Positions 17,542-29,200 of a stretch of DNA of 33,919 nucleotides are shown here, piece by piece (within the stretch, counting starts at the first letter, position 1; every line of letters begins with the position of its first letter). The notes beneath the pieces were generated by a model. That model was not told where the DNA came from. It did not search any database and saw only the letters and a list, made by a program, of their open reading frames with translations. Source of the stretch: Candidatus Ruminimicrobium bovinum (GTDB taxonomy: Bacteria > Elusimicrobiota > Endomicrobiia > Endomicrobiales > Endomicrobiaceae); the NCBI GenBank assembly GCA_900316875.1, contig ONEP01000127.1, positions 1-33,919 on the forward strand, read 5' to 3'. Made by a program: the position numbers and the translations under genes.

Positions 17542-18124
17542 TTGGATATGCCTTATCATAATATTGTATATCCGGCGATTTTATCATTCTTGCCCGTGCA
17601 GACTGTTGTCTGAATAAATTTCCGCCGAACAGTTTATAAAACATCAATCTTGTTTTATAATTAACTTTTACATTATATTTTTTTATATTTGTTCCTGAAT
17701 GGTCAATAATATTTTCACCTAAAATTGTTCCCTGCCAATTTGTAGTTTTTGTTTTTTCATCATCACTGTCTCGCCCGTCCTGTTCAATATCGGAAAATAA
17801 TAAACCTGAAACAAGTCCCGATGCAACAAGTAATTTATTAACCGTTTTTTTTGAAAAATTTTGAATGTCTTTTTCTTTTGTAACAGTTACTGCTCTTGTT
17901 GCCGAAAAGCTTACTTCATTATATAACATATCGTTTACAACAAGTATACAAACTTGAATTAAACCGAACATCAAAGCGGTAACCAACATACAAACTATTA
18001 AACCTTCTATTAAAGTTTGCCCGGAACAAAATTGCTTCGCATTTTTTGAGGCATTGAAGTATGGAGGCACGGATGTATGTAGCAATGATAAAAACATTGA
18101 TTTTTCTTTTTTAAAAAATGGCAT
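17510..18124 (-). CDS. TadE-like pseudopilin
   Basis: 204 residues. GQTLIEG at residues 35-41 with Glu40 followed by a hydrophobic helix (about 41-62) is the TadE/type IV-pilin-like signature: the conserved Glu opens the membrane helix. The remainder is a polar extracytoplasmic domain. AAGGA lies about 8 nt before ATG 18124. An in-frame ATG nine codons later is possible but has no better site. The start overlaps the preceding small gene by 14 nt, indicating coupled translation. TadE proteins are minor pilus or secretion-channel-associated subunits of tight-adherence systems; the motor and platform genes are not in this window. Confidence 0.75.
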   Translation of the reverse strand: MPFFKKEKSMFLSLLHTSVPPYFNASKNAKQFCSGQTLIEGLIVCMLVTALMFGLIQVCILVVNDMLYNEVSFSATRAVTVTKEKDIQNFSKKTVNKLLVASGLVSGLLFSDIEQDGRDSDDEKTKTTNWQGTILGENIIDHSGTNIKKYNVKVNYKTRLMFYKLFGGNLFRQQSARARMIKSPDIQYYDKAYPNAKSFSNKKQ

Positions 18125-18287
18125 TTAATATTTCCTTTGATAACGATAAAAATTCAAATTTATGTTTCCAGGAAAGTGCAAAAATTTTTAACATACCTAA
18201 ACTTACACAAGTTACAAGAAGAACAAATAAAATAAACTCAACACTTGCTTGAGCTCTGCAATTTATAATTTTTTTTATTTTTTTCAT
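18111..18287 (-). CDS. Small Flp/TadE-like membrane protein
   Basis: A 58-residue frame. After a basic start (MKKIKKIINCR) it has AQASVEFILFVLLVTCVSLGM near residues 12-32, giving the pilin-like Glu17 before a membrane helix, then a short charged tail. The ATG overlaps the secretin stop as ATGA (18287-18284) and its end overlaps tadE by 14 nt. Both overlaps and the pilin-like motif argue that this short frame is real. It could be a TadE-family minor subunit or the major Flp-type pilin. Confidence 0.75.
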   Translation of the reverse strand: MKKIKKIINCRAQASVEFILFVLLVTCVSLGMLKIFALSWKHKFEFLSLSKEILNAIF

Positions 18288-19012
18288 TGTTCTATAATTT
18301 TTGGTGTTACAAAAATTAAAACATTTGTTTTATTTTCTCTTGTTGTTGTTTTTTTGAATAATGTTCCAAGCAGAGGAATGTCAGACAATAAAGGAACACC
18401 CGAGGTTTGTTTATCTTTATAATTTTCTATTAAGCCGGCAATAACTATTGTTTGTTGATTTTTTAAAACCACATTGGAATATGCCTGCCTTTTTGCAATA
18501 TTCGGATAACCCTGCACGGCATTTGCCCAATCAAGCCTTGAAAGTTCCGCTTCTATTGTTATATCTATTTTTTTATCCGGTAAAATTTTAGGTAAAATTT
18601 CGGTTATAATACCGTATTCCTTCCATTCAACATTCCCGCCTGAAACGCCGGAAACGGCTATAGGAAATTCCCCTCCCACCAAAAACCTTGCTTTTGAACC
18701 GGACTTTGTAACAAGTTTAGGATTTGATAAAACTTGTGCGGAACCGTTTTCCTGCAATAATTTTAATGTTGCACTTAAAGGAGTGTAACGAACCCATTCG
18801 TTAAAATCTACTAAGGAAGGATAAATTGATTTTGCACCTTCGGCTTGGATAAACAATTCTCCTGCAGATATTTCATCAACCCATTTTATACCAAACTCTT
18901 TTGCTTTATTGTTGTTTATTTCTGTTACTTCTATTGATATTTCAACCAACTGTTCAGCATATAAAAAAGCCGAAAAAATAAACAACAAAAATAAAGCAAA
19001 AAGTTTTTTCAT
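18284..19012 (-). CDS. Minimal secretin (RcpA/CpaC-like C domain only)
   Basis: 242 residues. A signal peptide at about 1-19 (ends LYA) is followed directly by the secretin core: VEISIEVTEI, LSATLKLLQENGSAQVLSNPKL, GGEFPIAVSG, YGIITEILPKI and the C-terminal SGVPLLSDIPLLGTLFKK with the final LIFVTPKII. Secretins form outer-membrane rings for pili and secretion systems. Family members normally carry N0/N1 or BON periplasmic domains of 100-300 residues before this core; none is present here. The start overlaps the gcvT stop by one base (TAATG). Confidence 0.88.
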   Translation of the reverse strand: MKKLFALFLLFIFSAFLYAEQLVEISIEVTEINNNKAKEFGIKWVDEISAGELFIQAEGAKSIYPSLVDFNEWVRYTPLSATLKLLQENGSAQVLSNPKLVTKSGSKARFLVGGEFPIAVSGVSGGNVEWKEYGIITEILPKILPDKKIDITIEAELSRLDWANAVQGYPNIAKRQAYSNVVLKNQQTIVIAGLIENYKDKQTSGVPLLSDIPLLGTLFKKTTTRENKTNVLIFVTPKIIEQ

Positions 19013-20085
19013 TACAATTTCGTCCTCTTATAAAAAGGTTTTTGAACTACTAAAACTTCCCTCAAATTATTATGAACTTTTACTTGTATTTTTGAATTGA
19101 TATCGGTATTATAATCAACCAAAGCCATTGCTATTGCTTTTTTTAATGTAGGAGAAAAAGAACCGCTTGTAACATAACCTACTTTTTTATCATCACAATA
19201 AACTTCATCACCTGCACGTGCTATACCGTTTTTACAAATAATTGCAATTGATTTTTTCAAAGGTTTATCTTTAAATTTTTCTATTGCAGTTTTTCCGATA
19301 AAATTTTTATCCCAAAAAATTGTTTTTATAAAACCCGCATCTATGGGATTTATGTTTTCTGTAATTTCATGCCCGTGTAACGGCATACATGCTTCAAGCC
19401 GAAGTGTGTCCCTGCAACCTAATCCGCAAGGTGTTGCACCTGATTCAATCAACTTTGTCCAAATATATTCGGCACAACCGTTTGAAATTAAAATTTCAAA
19501 ACCGTCTTCGCCGGTATAACCCGTTCTTGCAATTTTTGAAAAAGCTGTCTGCTGTCCTTTAAATTTAATATCTTTTGCCGTAAAATATTTCATTGAAGAA
19601 ATATCTTCATCGGTAAGTTGTTTTATTATTTCAACGGCTTTAGGACCTTGTACTGCAATCATTGAAATTTCTTTACTGATATTTTTTATTTCGACATTAT
19701 CAGTTTTATTATCGTTTAACCATTTAAAATCTTTATCCAAATTACCGGCATTTACTACCATCATATAATAGTCTTCAAATTTATAAACTATAATATCATC
19801 TTTTATACCGCCGTTTTCATTAAGCAACATAGAATATCTTGCCTTGTGCAAAGGTAAATTTGCCATATCAGAAATTGTAACATAATCTAAAAATTTACCG
19901 GCATTTGAACCTGAAATAATAAAAGTTCCCATATGCGATGTATCAAAAATCCCAACGGAATTTCTAACTGCATTATGTTCCTGAATAATGGAAGTGTACT
20001 GAACAGGCATATCCCAACCGCCGAATTCCGTAAATTTTGCATTTAATTTTTTATGCTGAGGGTATAAAAAGGTTTGTTTTAACAT
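19012..20085 (-). CDS. gcvT: Aminomethyltransferase, glycine cleavage T protein
   Basis: 357 residues, typical length. Moves the aminomethyl carbon to tetrahydrofolate in glycine cleavage. The start KQTFLYPQHKKLNAKFTEFGGWDMP, then VGIFDTSHMG and ARTGYTGEDGFEI, are diagnostic of GcvT and its relatives. GGAG lies 8 nt before ATG 20085 and a good promoter lies 29 nt further upstream. The neighbours downstream are pilus genes rather than gcvH or gcvP, with a one-base overlap, so folate metabolism and pilus genes share a transcript here. Confidence 0.93.
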   Translation of the reverse strand: MLKQTFLYPQHKKLNAKFTEFGGWDMPVQYTSIIQEHNAVRNSVGIFDTSHMGTFIISGSNAGKFLDYVTISDMANLPLHKARYSMLLNENGGIKDDIIVYKFEDYYMMVVNAGNLDKDFKWLNDNKTDNVEIKNISKEISMIAVQGPKAVEIIKQLTDEDISSMKYFTAKDIKFKGQQTAFSKIARTGYTGEDGFEILISNGCAEYIWTKLIESGATPCGLGCRDTLRLEACMPLHGHEITENINPIDAGFIKTIFWDKNFIGKTAIEKFKDKPLKKSIAIICKNGIARAGDEVYCDDKKVGYVTSGSFSPTLKKAIAMALVDYNTDINSKIQVKVHNNLREVLVVQKPFYKRTKL

Positions 20086-20113
20086 TTTGAAAGCTCCGAA
20101 TTTATTATGTTTT

Positions 20114-20143
20114 ATTATATATAATTTAATATAAAAACGCCAA
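20114..20143 (-). promoter_or_regulatory. Promoter of the gcvT-pilus operon
   Basis: TTGGCG (20143-20138) and TATAAT (20119-20114) on the minus strand, 18 nt apart. The leader to ATG 20085 is about 20-25 nt and contains GGAG. Confidence 0.65.
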
Positions 20144-20178
20144 GCACTTTAAAACATCCTAACAATAAACATCAACAA

Positions 20179-20205
20179 TAACTTATACCCCGATAACCTA
20201 ATAAC
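20179..20205. repeat. Intergenic AT-rich repeat, shorter copy
   Basis: Shares the TAACTTATA and CGATAACC blocks, in the same order, with the reverse complement of the element at 12609-12696, but lacks the central part. It lies in the 149-nt gap between the giant gene and gcvT. Confidence 0.4.
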
Positions 20206-20215
20206 ATTATAATCG

Positions 20216-20234
20216 AAATTTGCTCGGCAAATTT
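20216..20234 (-). terminator. Perfect hairpin abutting the stop codon of the giant gene
   Basis: AAATTTGC, loop CGA, GCAAATTT: an 8-bp perfect stem that begins immediately after the TAA at 20237-20235. It is AT-rich and followed by only three U residues in the stem end, so it is a weak intrinsic terminator at best and may instead protect the RNA 3' end. Confidence 0.45.
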
Positions 20235-23200
20235 TTATGCAGCGGCAAGCATTGCCCTGTAATCTCTTGAATCATTTTCATCAGATAGTTTTTCTACTTT
20301 ACTATTCTTTTCATCCATTATTATAGGTATTAATACTATCAGTTTTGTTACATTATTATCAATATCAGTTATTATTTTGTTATATTCTTGTTCTAACTCA
20401 ATTCCGGTCATTTTTTCATATTCATTCAATTGTTCTTGATATAGTTCTTGATCTATATCAATATTTCCTTTATTTATCATCTTTACCAATAACTTTTCTA
20501 AATTTTTATTTTTATTATTTTGTGCTATTTGTACATTTTCTACCGTTACTTGTTTTATTACTTTTTTTGCTTCTATCCTTGCTTCTATTGTTGTTTTAAA
20601 TACTTTCTTTTTATCTTCTGATATGGAATTATACATCATCATTATTTCATTGTTTTGTTCCAAACTTTCCCATTTTACAGGTATTTTATCAAATGAAACA
20701 TTATATGCCATTTCTTCTACGTCTTTTTCGGTTAATTGTCCTATTCCGAAAGTTGTTTTTATATTTCCCATTAATGTTTCAAACATATCATAAACTTCTA
20801 AAATATCGGATGTTTGATTATTTTTTAAAATACCTTTCAAATCTTCTATATCTATTAACAATGATTTTTCCGAAGAAACAATTTTATTTTGTAATCCTTG
20901 TATTGTTATATTTCCATCAACTTTTTCTATATCTTTTATTTCTTCTTTAGTGTCAAATTCTTTGATTTTATCTCCTTCTTTAATGTATACTTCTATTCCT
21001 TCTTCTCTTAATTTAAATAATTCGGCTTTACTTAAACCTAAATCATTCATTTGTTCTTCCGTTATTACTTTCCTTGCTTTTCCGTTATTTAAAGATTGTA
21101 TTAACGATACTTTATCTTCAATACTTTCCAATGATATTATCATCTTATCCGCTAATGTATACCCTATTGTTTGTTTTATGGAAGATAATGTTTTAAATTC
21201 GTTAATTATTTCAGTTTGTGTTTGTCCGTTTATTTTATTAACTATCATTATACCGTCTTCAAAAATTATATTACTGTTTTCAAAATCTTTTTCTTTCTGT
21301 TTCTCTTGTATATAATTATTATCCTCTACTACAATATCCGATTTCACTTTTATATTTTTACCGATTTTATCCTTTATCAAATCTTCCAATACTTTACTTT
21401 CGTTCAATACTTGGGCAACATCTTTTGCACTTGCTCCGCTTCTTGTTCCAAGTATTATTGCTCCGGCTTTTTCAACCGCAAATACACTTTCACCTTTTTC
21501 CGTTTTCAAACCCGTATTTCTTAAATTATCATATCCTAATCCTTCCAAACCTTTAGACATTACATATATCGGCAAAACTATTTCCTTTTCATTTTTTTCT
21601 TGTGCAACTATTTCTTTCATTTCCAATTCTATTGCTATATTATTTGATATTGTATTAAACAATTCTTTTCTTGTTTTTATTGCTTTAAAATCAAGTATTA
21701 CATGCAATCCTATATTTGATGCAAATATTGAAGTTATAAATGCTATTAAAACCGTTGTTAACGGTATTGCAGGCAATAATAAGCCGACAATCCCTACTAT
21801 TACCGGTATTAAACAAGATGTTATTGTTAATATCATTGCGGTTTGTTGAGATGCAGCACCTTTTTCTTCGTGCTTTTTTGCAAAATTAGGATTATATACA
21901 TTTAAAAATTCCTTCCAAGCTATTCCTAACAATATTCTTAATGAACTTTTTCCGTCGGAAATCGATTTATTCACATAATCTTCATTTCCGGGAAGAATTG
22001 CCGCTTTGTTAATATTAGCATTCATTAAAAGATTGTCCATTAAATTAGCAAATATACGAACATTACTAATATCCATTTTTGACTCATGTTGTCTTAATAT
22101 TTTCAATATACCGTTTAATAAAGTTTGAGTTCCTACAACAAGAGTAGTATGATTTATAATATTGTCTGCTATATTATTATATTCCTCATTGTCTGAATAT
22201 TTCATTTTAAGAAGAACTTTTATTTCATCAAAAGTAAATGAAGATTCATTTTCATCTCTTTCTTTATCCATGTTTTTATGCAAGAAGAAATAAACATTTG
22301 TTATTTTACCGGAATTTATATCCTTATTAATCTGTTTCATTAATTCATAAGGTTTTGCTTTTATCGTTCCGTCTTTACCTTCTTCCAATATATCATTATC
22401 TCCATCTCTATAATATTCATACCATTGTTTAGAAATATTTTTACATATAGCATCCAACATTCTTACTTTTGAAGAATATCTGTTATCCGATTTTATTCTA
22501 TATTCAGATCTTCCAAGAGAAAGAACTTTATTACCATCTTTATTTTTCATTTCATTGACAGCTTCAACAGGCAATATAATTCTATTTTCGAACAAACCAA
22601 AAAATTCTTCTACTGAAATTTTTTTCCTGTTTGTTTTTATACTTATGTTTTCGTTTCTATCTATATTATCATCATCGTTCAGATCTATATTAGTATTTTC
22701 AAAAATATTACTTTTTTCTTCTTCAATAGATATTAAAAAGTTATCTTTATCGGTAAAATCCAAATAATAGGCATTCAAATATTTATTATATTGTTCATTT
22801 ATTTCATCTTCAACATTAGTACCTTCAAAAGTTTCAGGGACATTTTTATAATCAAATTTAATCTGTATTGTTATTATATCTTTTAATATGTTTCGATGTT
22901 CTTCATTAAACAAATTCAACAATTTAACGATTCCCAATAATGAAATATTTTCAAAAAATGTTTTATTATTATCTAACATAAATCTAAAATACTCGGAAAT
23001 AAAATCATCATAATAACGAAACTCTTCACTTCTTAAAAGAATAATATCAAACACATCTGTTTCCAATCCAATATTTATCATCTCTTTAACATCGTCCATA
23101 TCCGCATTATCATTTCTTAATTTGTCTTTTAAATATTCTCCTCTATATTGTTGTTTTAATTTATTTTTTTGAGAAAAAGGAATATAATTAAAAAATTCCA

Positions 23201-26200
23201 AACCGGAACGTTTTGTTAGTGAGGATATAATCAATAAATCAAAATACGTAAGTCCTTTATTGGTTGATATATATTTATCAAAAGAATCATTAAGCGGAAT
23301 AGTATCTTTAGCTACGATATCCCCGTAAGAAGATTCACTCATTGCAAAAGGCAAACCAATTTTATCTAATTGTTCTTCACTTAAACCAAGTTCTTTAAGT
23401 TTTAAAGTTACTGTTTTTAAAGTATTTTCTTCTATAAAAGAGCCAAAACAACAACTAAAATGAAGAAATTCATTTTTCAAATTAATTTTATCCAAATTAT
23501 CAATATTTTTTTCTACCGTTTTTTTAATAATTTCAGCAATCTCATCAGGACTTAAATATAGCAATTCAGTTATTATTTCATTTAAAGAATTTATTTCTTT
23601 TTTATATTTCTCATTTTTATTCGTATATTTATTATTAAATTCATTTAAAATTGTTACAAAAGATTTTATATCCGAATTTAATATTCCAAATTTATCATCA
23701 TAAAAAATTCCGTGTCCCGAAAACAACCAATATTTTGTTCTATCCGAGTTAATATAACTGTTTTCAAATTGACCCCTAATATATATTGAATTTATTAAAT
23801 TATATTTAGCCATATTTAACTTTTGTTTATCTTGTAAAAAAATATCAGATTCATATTGTAAAACATTATCAGCTTCAGAAATACGGTTATCTATAAAAAT
23901 TAATAACTTTTCTATTTTCTCTTGTTTTTCTTTAGGCAAAAAGTCTATCTTTCTTAAAAGAAGTTTATTTTCATTTTGTTTAATAATATTTTCTTTTGTT
24001 TCTTCTATCTTCTTTCTTAAAGGTTCTTTTGTTTCTTCAACTAAACTTTTTCCATTTTCTTCAAATAAAACTTTATTATTTTTTGTTATTTCATTGAAAC
24101 TTTTACTATCAAAAATACTTCCATACTCATTTTTACATCTTTTTTCTATATTCTCATATAATTTTTTTGAATTCCATGCAGGATTAGCCAGCCTTTCTAA
24201 TAATTTATTTATTATATTTTGTGTCGCATTAATAATATTATCGGACTTTGTAATAATTTTAAGTTTTTCTTCAATAACTATAGTTTCAAAATCATTTATA
24301 GGTATTCCGAATATTTTAATTTCAAATTCTGATAAAATATCTTTTATATCTTTTTCGTTAAAAAAATTATTAAAATCATCCTTGTAGCTTATAAGCTTAT
24401 ACGAATCATCAAACGATATTCCCGCTTGTTTATAATTTTTAGTTAACTTATCGTTATTATGTAACCTGCTATTGTCATAAATTGTTTCACCTTTTTCATC
24501 AAGAAAAGAATAAGGCAGTACACCTACAAAACTTAATTGTTCATGAGTCAACACTAATCTTTCTAAGTAGTTGTTTATCATATATTCATCATTAAAAAAC
24601 ATATTAGAAGTAAACTTTATTTTTTCATCAGATATATCCATATCGTTCAAGTTCTTTTCTTCTATTTCTAAAATATCTTTCATAAATTTAGCCAATTCAA
24701 CAGCTATGGTATATTTTATAACATCATAATTTATACCGGTATTTTTATTTAGCTCATTTAATTTCTTTTTAAAATAAGAATTTTCAAAAATTATATTATA
24801 ATCATCATTTAAAAATATTTTTAATGCTAAACAGTTATTGTTAGTATCTATTCCTTCCCTATCAAGACCTTTTTCACCAAGTTTTTCAAAAAGAGTTATT
24901 ATTTTATTTTTATATTGTTCATTTTCATTTATACCTATTAAAAATTTCCCCAATAATTCTAACTGTTCGTTTATCAGTTGTTCATGATAACTTCCTTCAC
25001 TATAATGTGTTTCAATTCTTTTAATTAAATTATCAATAGGATAACCTTTTCCTTTATATTCTGCAGGAATATAATCTTGCGGATTTTGTTGCAATAACTT
25101 ACTTTCATAAGTTTTATTGTTTAAATATTTTCTTAAATTTTCATTCTCAATAATATTTTCTAAATCTTCTTTATTTTGAATTTTACTTAATTTTTCATCT
25201 TCGAAAAGATTTTTCAAATCTGTTTCTGTTGCAGGCAATTTATCATGAATAATCTTTAATATTGTTTCATTAGGTTGTTCGCCTGCTAAAATTATATGAT
25301 AAAGTATTGTATTAGCATCACCGTCTTTTACTCTCTGTTCTATTTCGTCGGAATATATTCCTTTATACGATTTATTAACTCTATATGATTTTTTCACATT
25401 TCCATTTTCATCCGTTATTTCATCTTTTATTGCAGATATCATTTGTAAACATTCATTTGGATATTTTTCTTCAAAATATTTTAAAGCATTATACAAAACG
25501 GACTGACAACCGAAATCCGATTCATTTACTTTTTTTTCAAAATCTTTAATAAAATTTTCATCTTTACCTTCAAGATAAATATCAAAAATTTTGTTTCGTA
25601 ATTCTAATTGAGATAATCCGTCAAATGTATTTCTAAAACCGCTAAATTCTTTTGAAATCATTAATTTAACAATTATCTCCGACAATTTTTTTCCGGTAAA
25701 AGGTTCACCTATTATATCCATCACTTCCATAAACATTTCCGAAAAATTGTGTTCTTCATTAAAAGGAATAAATGAAAAATTATCCGTTTTCTTTTCATCT
25801 TTTTTATCTTCTTCATTTAATGAATATTCTTTTGAAGCAATATAAGCAAATAACTCATTTAAAGAAAGCCCTATTTCATTTTCATTTTCAAAACCGGCTT
25901 TTTTAACAAAAATATGCATTAATTCATGTATAACAGTATCATTCAAATCATCTTCAAAGTCTACTGAGAAAGCTAAATCGGAATATGCCCTTTTTATCAA
26001 ATAAATTGTAGGTAATCTCCCTAAAAATATAGCATTAGGTATTTTTTCATACATGCCTTGTAAAATTTGAGCTTTTTCTTCCGATTTACCGGCAATATTT
26101 GCCAATTCGGTAAAATCTTCTTCCAAAATTAACATTATTCCGGCAATATGTGCTTTTAAATCAAAATTATTTTTTATATTGTTTCTGTAACCTTTTGTTT

Positions 26201-29200
26201 TTATCTTTTCGTTATATTCTTCTTTTATTTCATCTTCAACTTTTTTATCTGTATTTTCACCTAATATTTTTAAATACATTAAAGCATATAATCTGTGTTC
26301 TATTTTATTATTTGTGTTTTTTAAATAATTTTTAAGTAATTCCGTTTTCTTTTCTCTGTATAAATAGTAAATATAAGCATAATTATTAGAACCTTTGTAT
26401 TCTCCGTTACTAAATTTTTCAGAAGTAACTCCGTTATCAATAAATTCATTTAACAACTTTTCTTCTTCATTTCTATAGCTATTTCTTTGTTCGCTACCGG
26501 CATTTAAATTAGGATACTCTAAAGTATTATCTTTGTTAATTTCTCCTGTTTTATTTATGAAATCTATTTGGTCATTAATATTCCAATTATCATTAAAAAC
26601 AATATCACCTTTAGCAGTATAATATCTGCGATTAATTGCTTGTGTAATTAAATTTACACCGGGGATATTACTAAATAATGCTTTCCCTATAAAAGATGCC
26701 TGATATTCTTCCGATGATATTGATATATCGGTAACTTTTTCTGAAGGTAATTCAACAATTATTGTTTCTTTTTTTAATTCATCCTCCAACTGTTCTTCTA
26801 AATTATAACCTTGGGATTTTATATTTTTTATTTGTTCTTTAATATTTATAGTTACATTATTACCTTTAGTATCTTTTTTTATTTCATCATTTTGTATTTC
26901 CGTTTTCAATTCTACCCATTTTGTTTTTTTACTCTCAATTATTTCAAAATATAAAATTTTTTCTTCTTTATTTTCAGTTTTTACTTTTACTCCTATAAAT
27001 TTTTTACCGGCATTATTTTTATATTGTTTTATATATTTATTTCTATTATCATTATAATCTTCCGGTAATTTTATATTTTCTTTTTCTCTTTTATTGTATT
27101 GTTTTATTTGCCCATTTAAAATAAAATCCCAAATATATTTTCCATTTTTATTTTTTTCATTTATTATTTGCTTTATATCTTCATACATATTCTCTTCATC
27201 TTCACCTGTTTCTGTAGTATATCTGTTACTTATGGTATTATAACTATCTACATTTTTTTCGACTTTTAAAAATTTATTTTGTCCTATTTCTAAAATAAAT
27301 CCTTCTTGTCCACCGGTTAATGCATAAACCGGAAGATTTAAAAGTTCGACCATATCAACTAAATTATATGCAAAATTATGAATTAATTTTTCATTGTTTA
27401 ATACAATTTTGCCATCATTATTTAATGGTAATTCATTATCAAAAGTTCCTTTTGTGTCTTCTACTATTCCTTCCCTTAAAATAGATTGTTCTATCTCGAA
27501 TTTATCAATTATAGAATCATTATATTTATGCCCCGTCAATGTTCTTAAAATTTTAAGTTTATTACCTTTGATTTCATATTCTTCTACTTTAGCATGTAAT
27601 TTTGACTCATCCATATCTATTTCATATAAACTATCTAAGTTACCTTGTGCTAATAAATTATCTTTATCGGAAGTTTTTACTTTTACTATTAAATTTCCAT
27701 CTACTTCTTGATATGATACTCCTTTGATATTTTTTAATATTTTAGATAATTCTCTAACTTCTGCATCGGATAATTCGGCTTCTTTTTTATAAATTTCTAA
27801 CTCATTATGATATTTATCATATTCTATTTCTATTTTATCGGTCAATTCTTTGTTACCTGTTTTCAACATCATATCTTTTATGTTTGTAAAAATTGTAAAA
27901 GGTATAATATCTTTAAAAAATTGAGTATTTGAACTGTCAGTATCAATATACACATGATTAATTTCAAAATTTTTATAATTTTTATCATCTTTATTTATTT
28001 TTGTTATAATTTGAGAAATATACTCCAAACTCTCAAAGAAATATTGTCCTTCAAAATCTATATTACCGTATTCACCTCCGTCGTTTTTATCACCGTCACT
28101 TTCATTTGTTTTATTAGGTCTAAAACCCGGAATATCTTCCATAGACATAATATGCATACTGTCTTCATCAAAATGGCACATATATTTCTGAATTAATTTA
28201 CCTTCTTTAAAATAGCCAACCACAAAAAAATTATCCAAAAATAATCTGTTATTTCTATAATTTTCATTATTTTGACCATTTGCCAATCTGCCGGTACAAT
28301 CTCCGGTAATATAACCGGCATTTAATGCTTGTGTATAAGTCATTATGCAAGGACCGTCTTTTAATAAAGAACATTGAAAATCATAATTATTTTTATTTAA
28401 AATTTTAAAATCTTCTTTATATCCGCTTTCATTATTATTTTTTAAAACCGTTACAATTGCCAGTAATATATCGTCTCTATAAACATTAAATATTTGTCCT
28501 CTTTTATATTTTCTGCCATTTATTGTTATATCTTTGTTTTCATTTTCTTTTATTTGGCTTACAGAAAAACCTGTCCAACTTTCAAATATATCATCGACAT
28601 TTTTATATTCACCGTTATCATAATTGCCCTTAAACTTTTTCCATATACTGTTTACTTCTGTCTTGCCGTTAATATTTCGTTTTTCTGCAACAGTTAAATC
28701 TCTCAAGTATTGCGGATTTTTTTGAACAAACTCATTTATATCTCCATCAAAGGCAGGTCTTATATATTCTTTTAAATTTGCAATTGATTTTATTGAACCG
28801 TCCAAAAACATTTGTCTGAACACATTCGGCAATCTGTCAAAATCCTTTATTTCCAACATATCGCTATCGTCATTTTTCATACCCAATTTTTGTTCTGCCT
28901 TTATTTCATTTTTAAAGATATCTTTTCTTTGTTCGGATTGTTCGGATGTAAACAATTCTTTAAACAATTCTTTATTGTTATATAATTTAGTTAAATTATT
29001 TCTTTTGTTCTTAAGATAATTATCACTTTTAATTTCAACCTTATCAAAATCATCAAAAGGATATGTTTTATTGTTATTTTTATCGTGAATTACCGTTCCT
29101 TCTTTTTCTTCATTATAATATTCAAAAACAAGTTTTGATGATTTGTTAATAAACTCTTTTTTTTGTTCTTGTGTTATTCTGCCCATTTTGCAATTATTAA

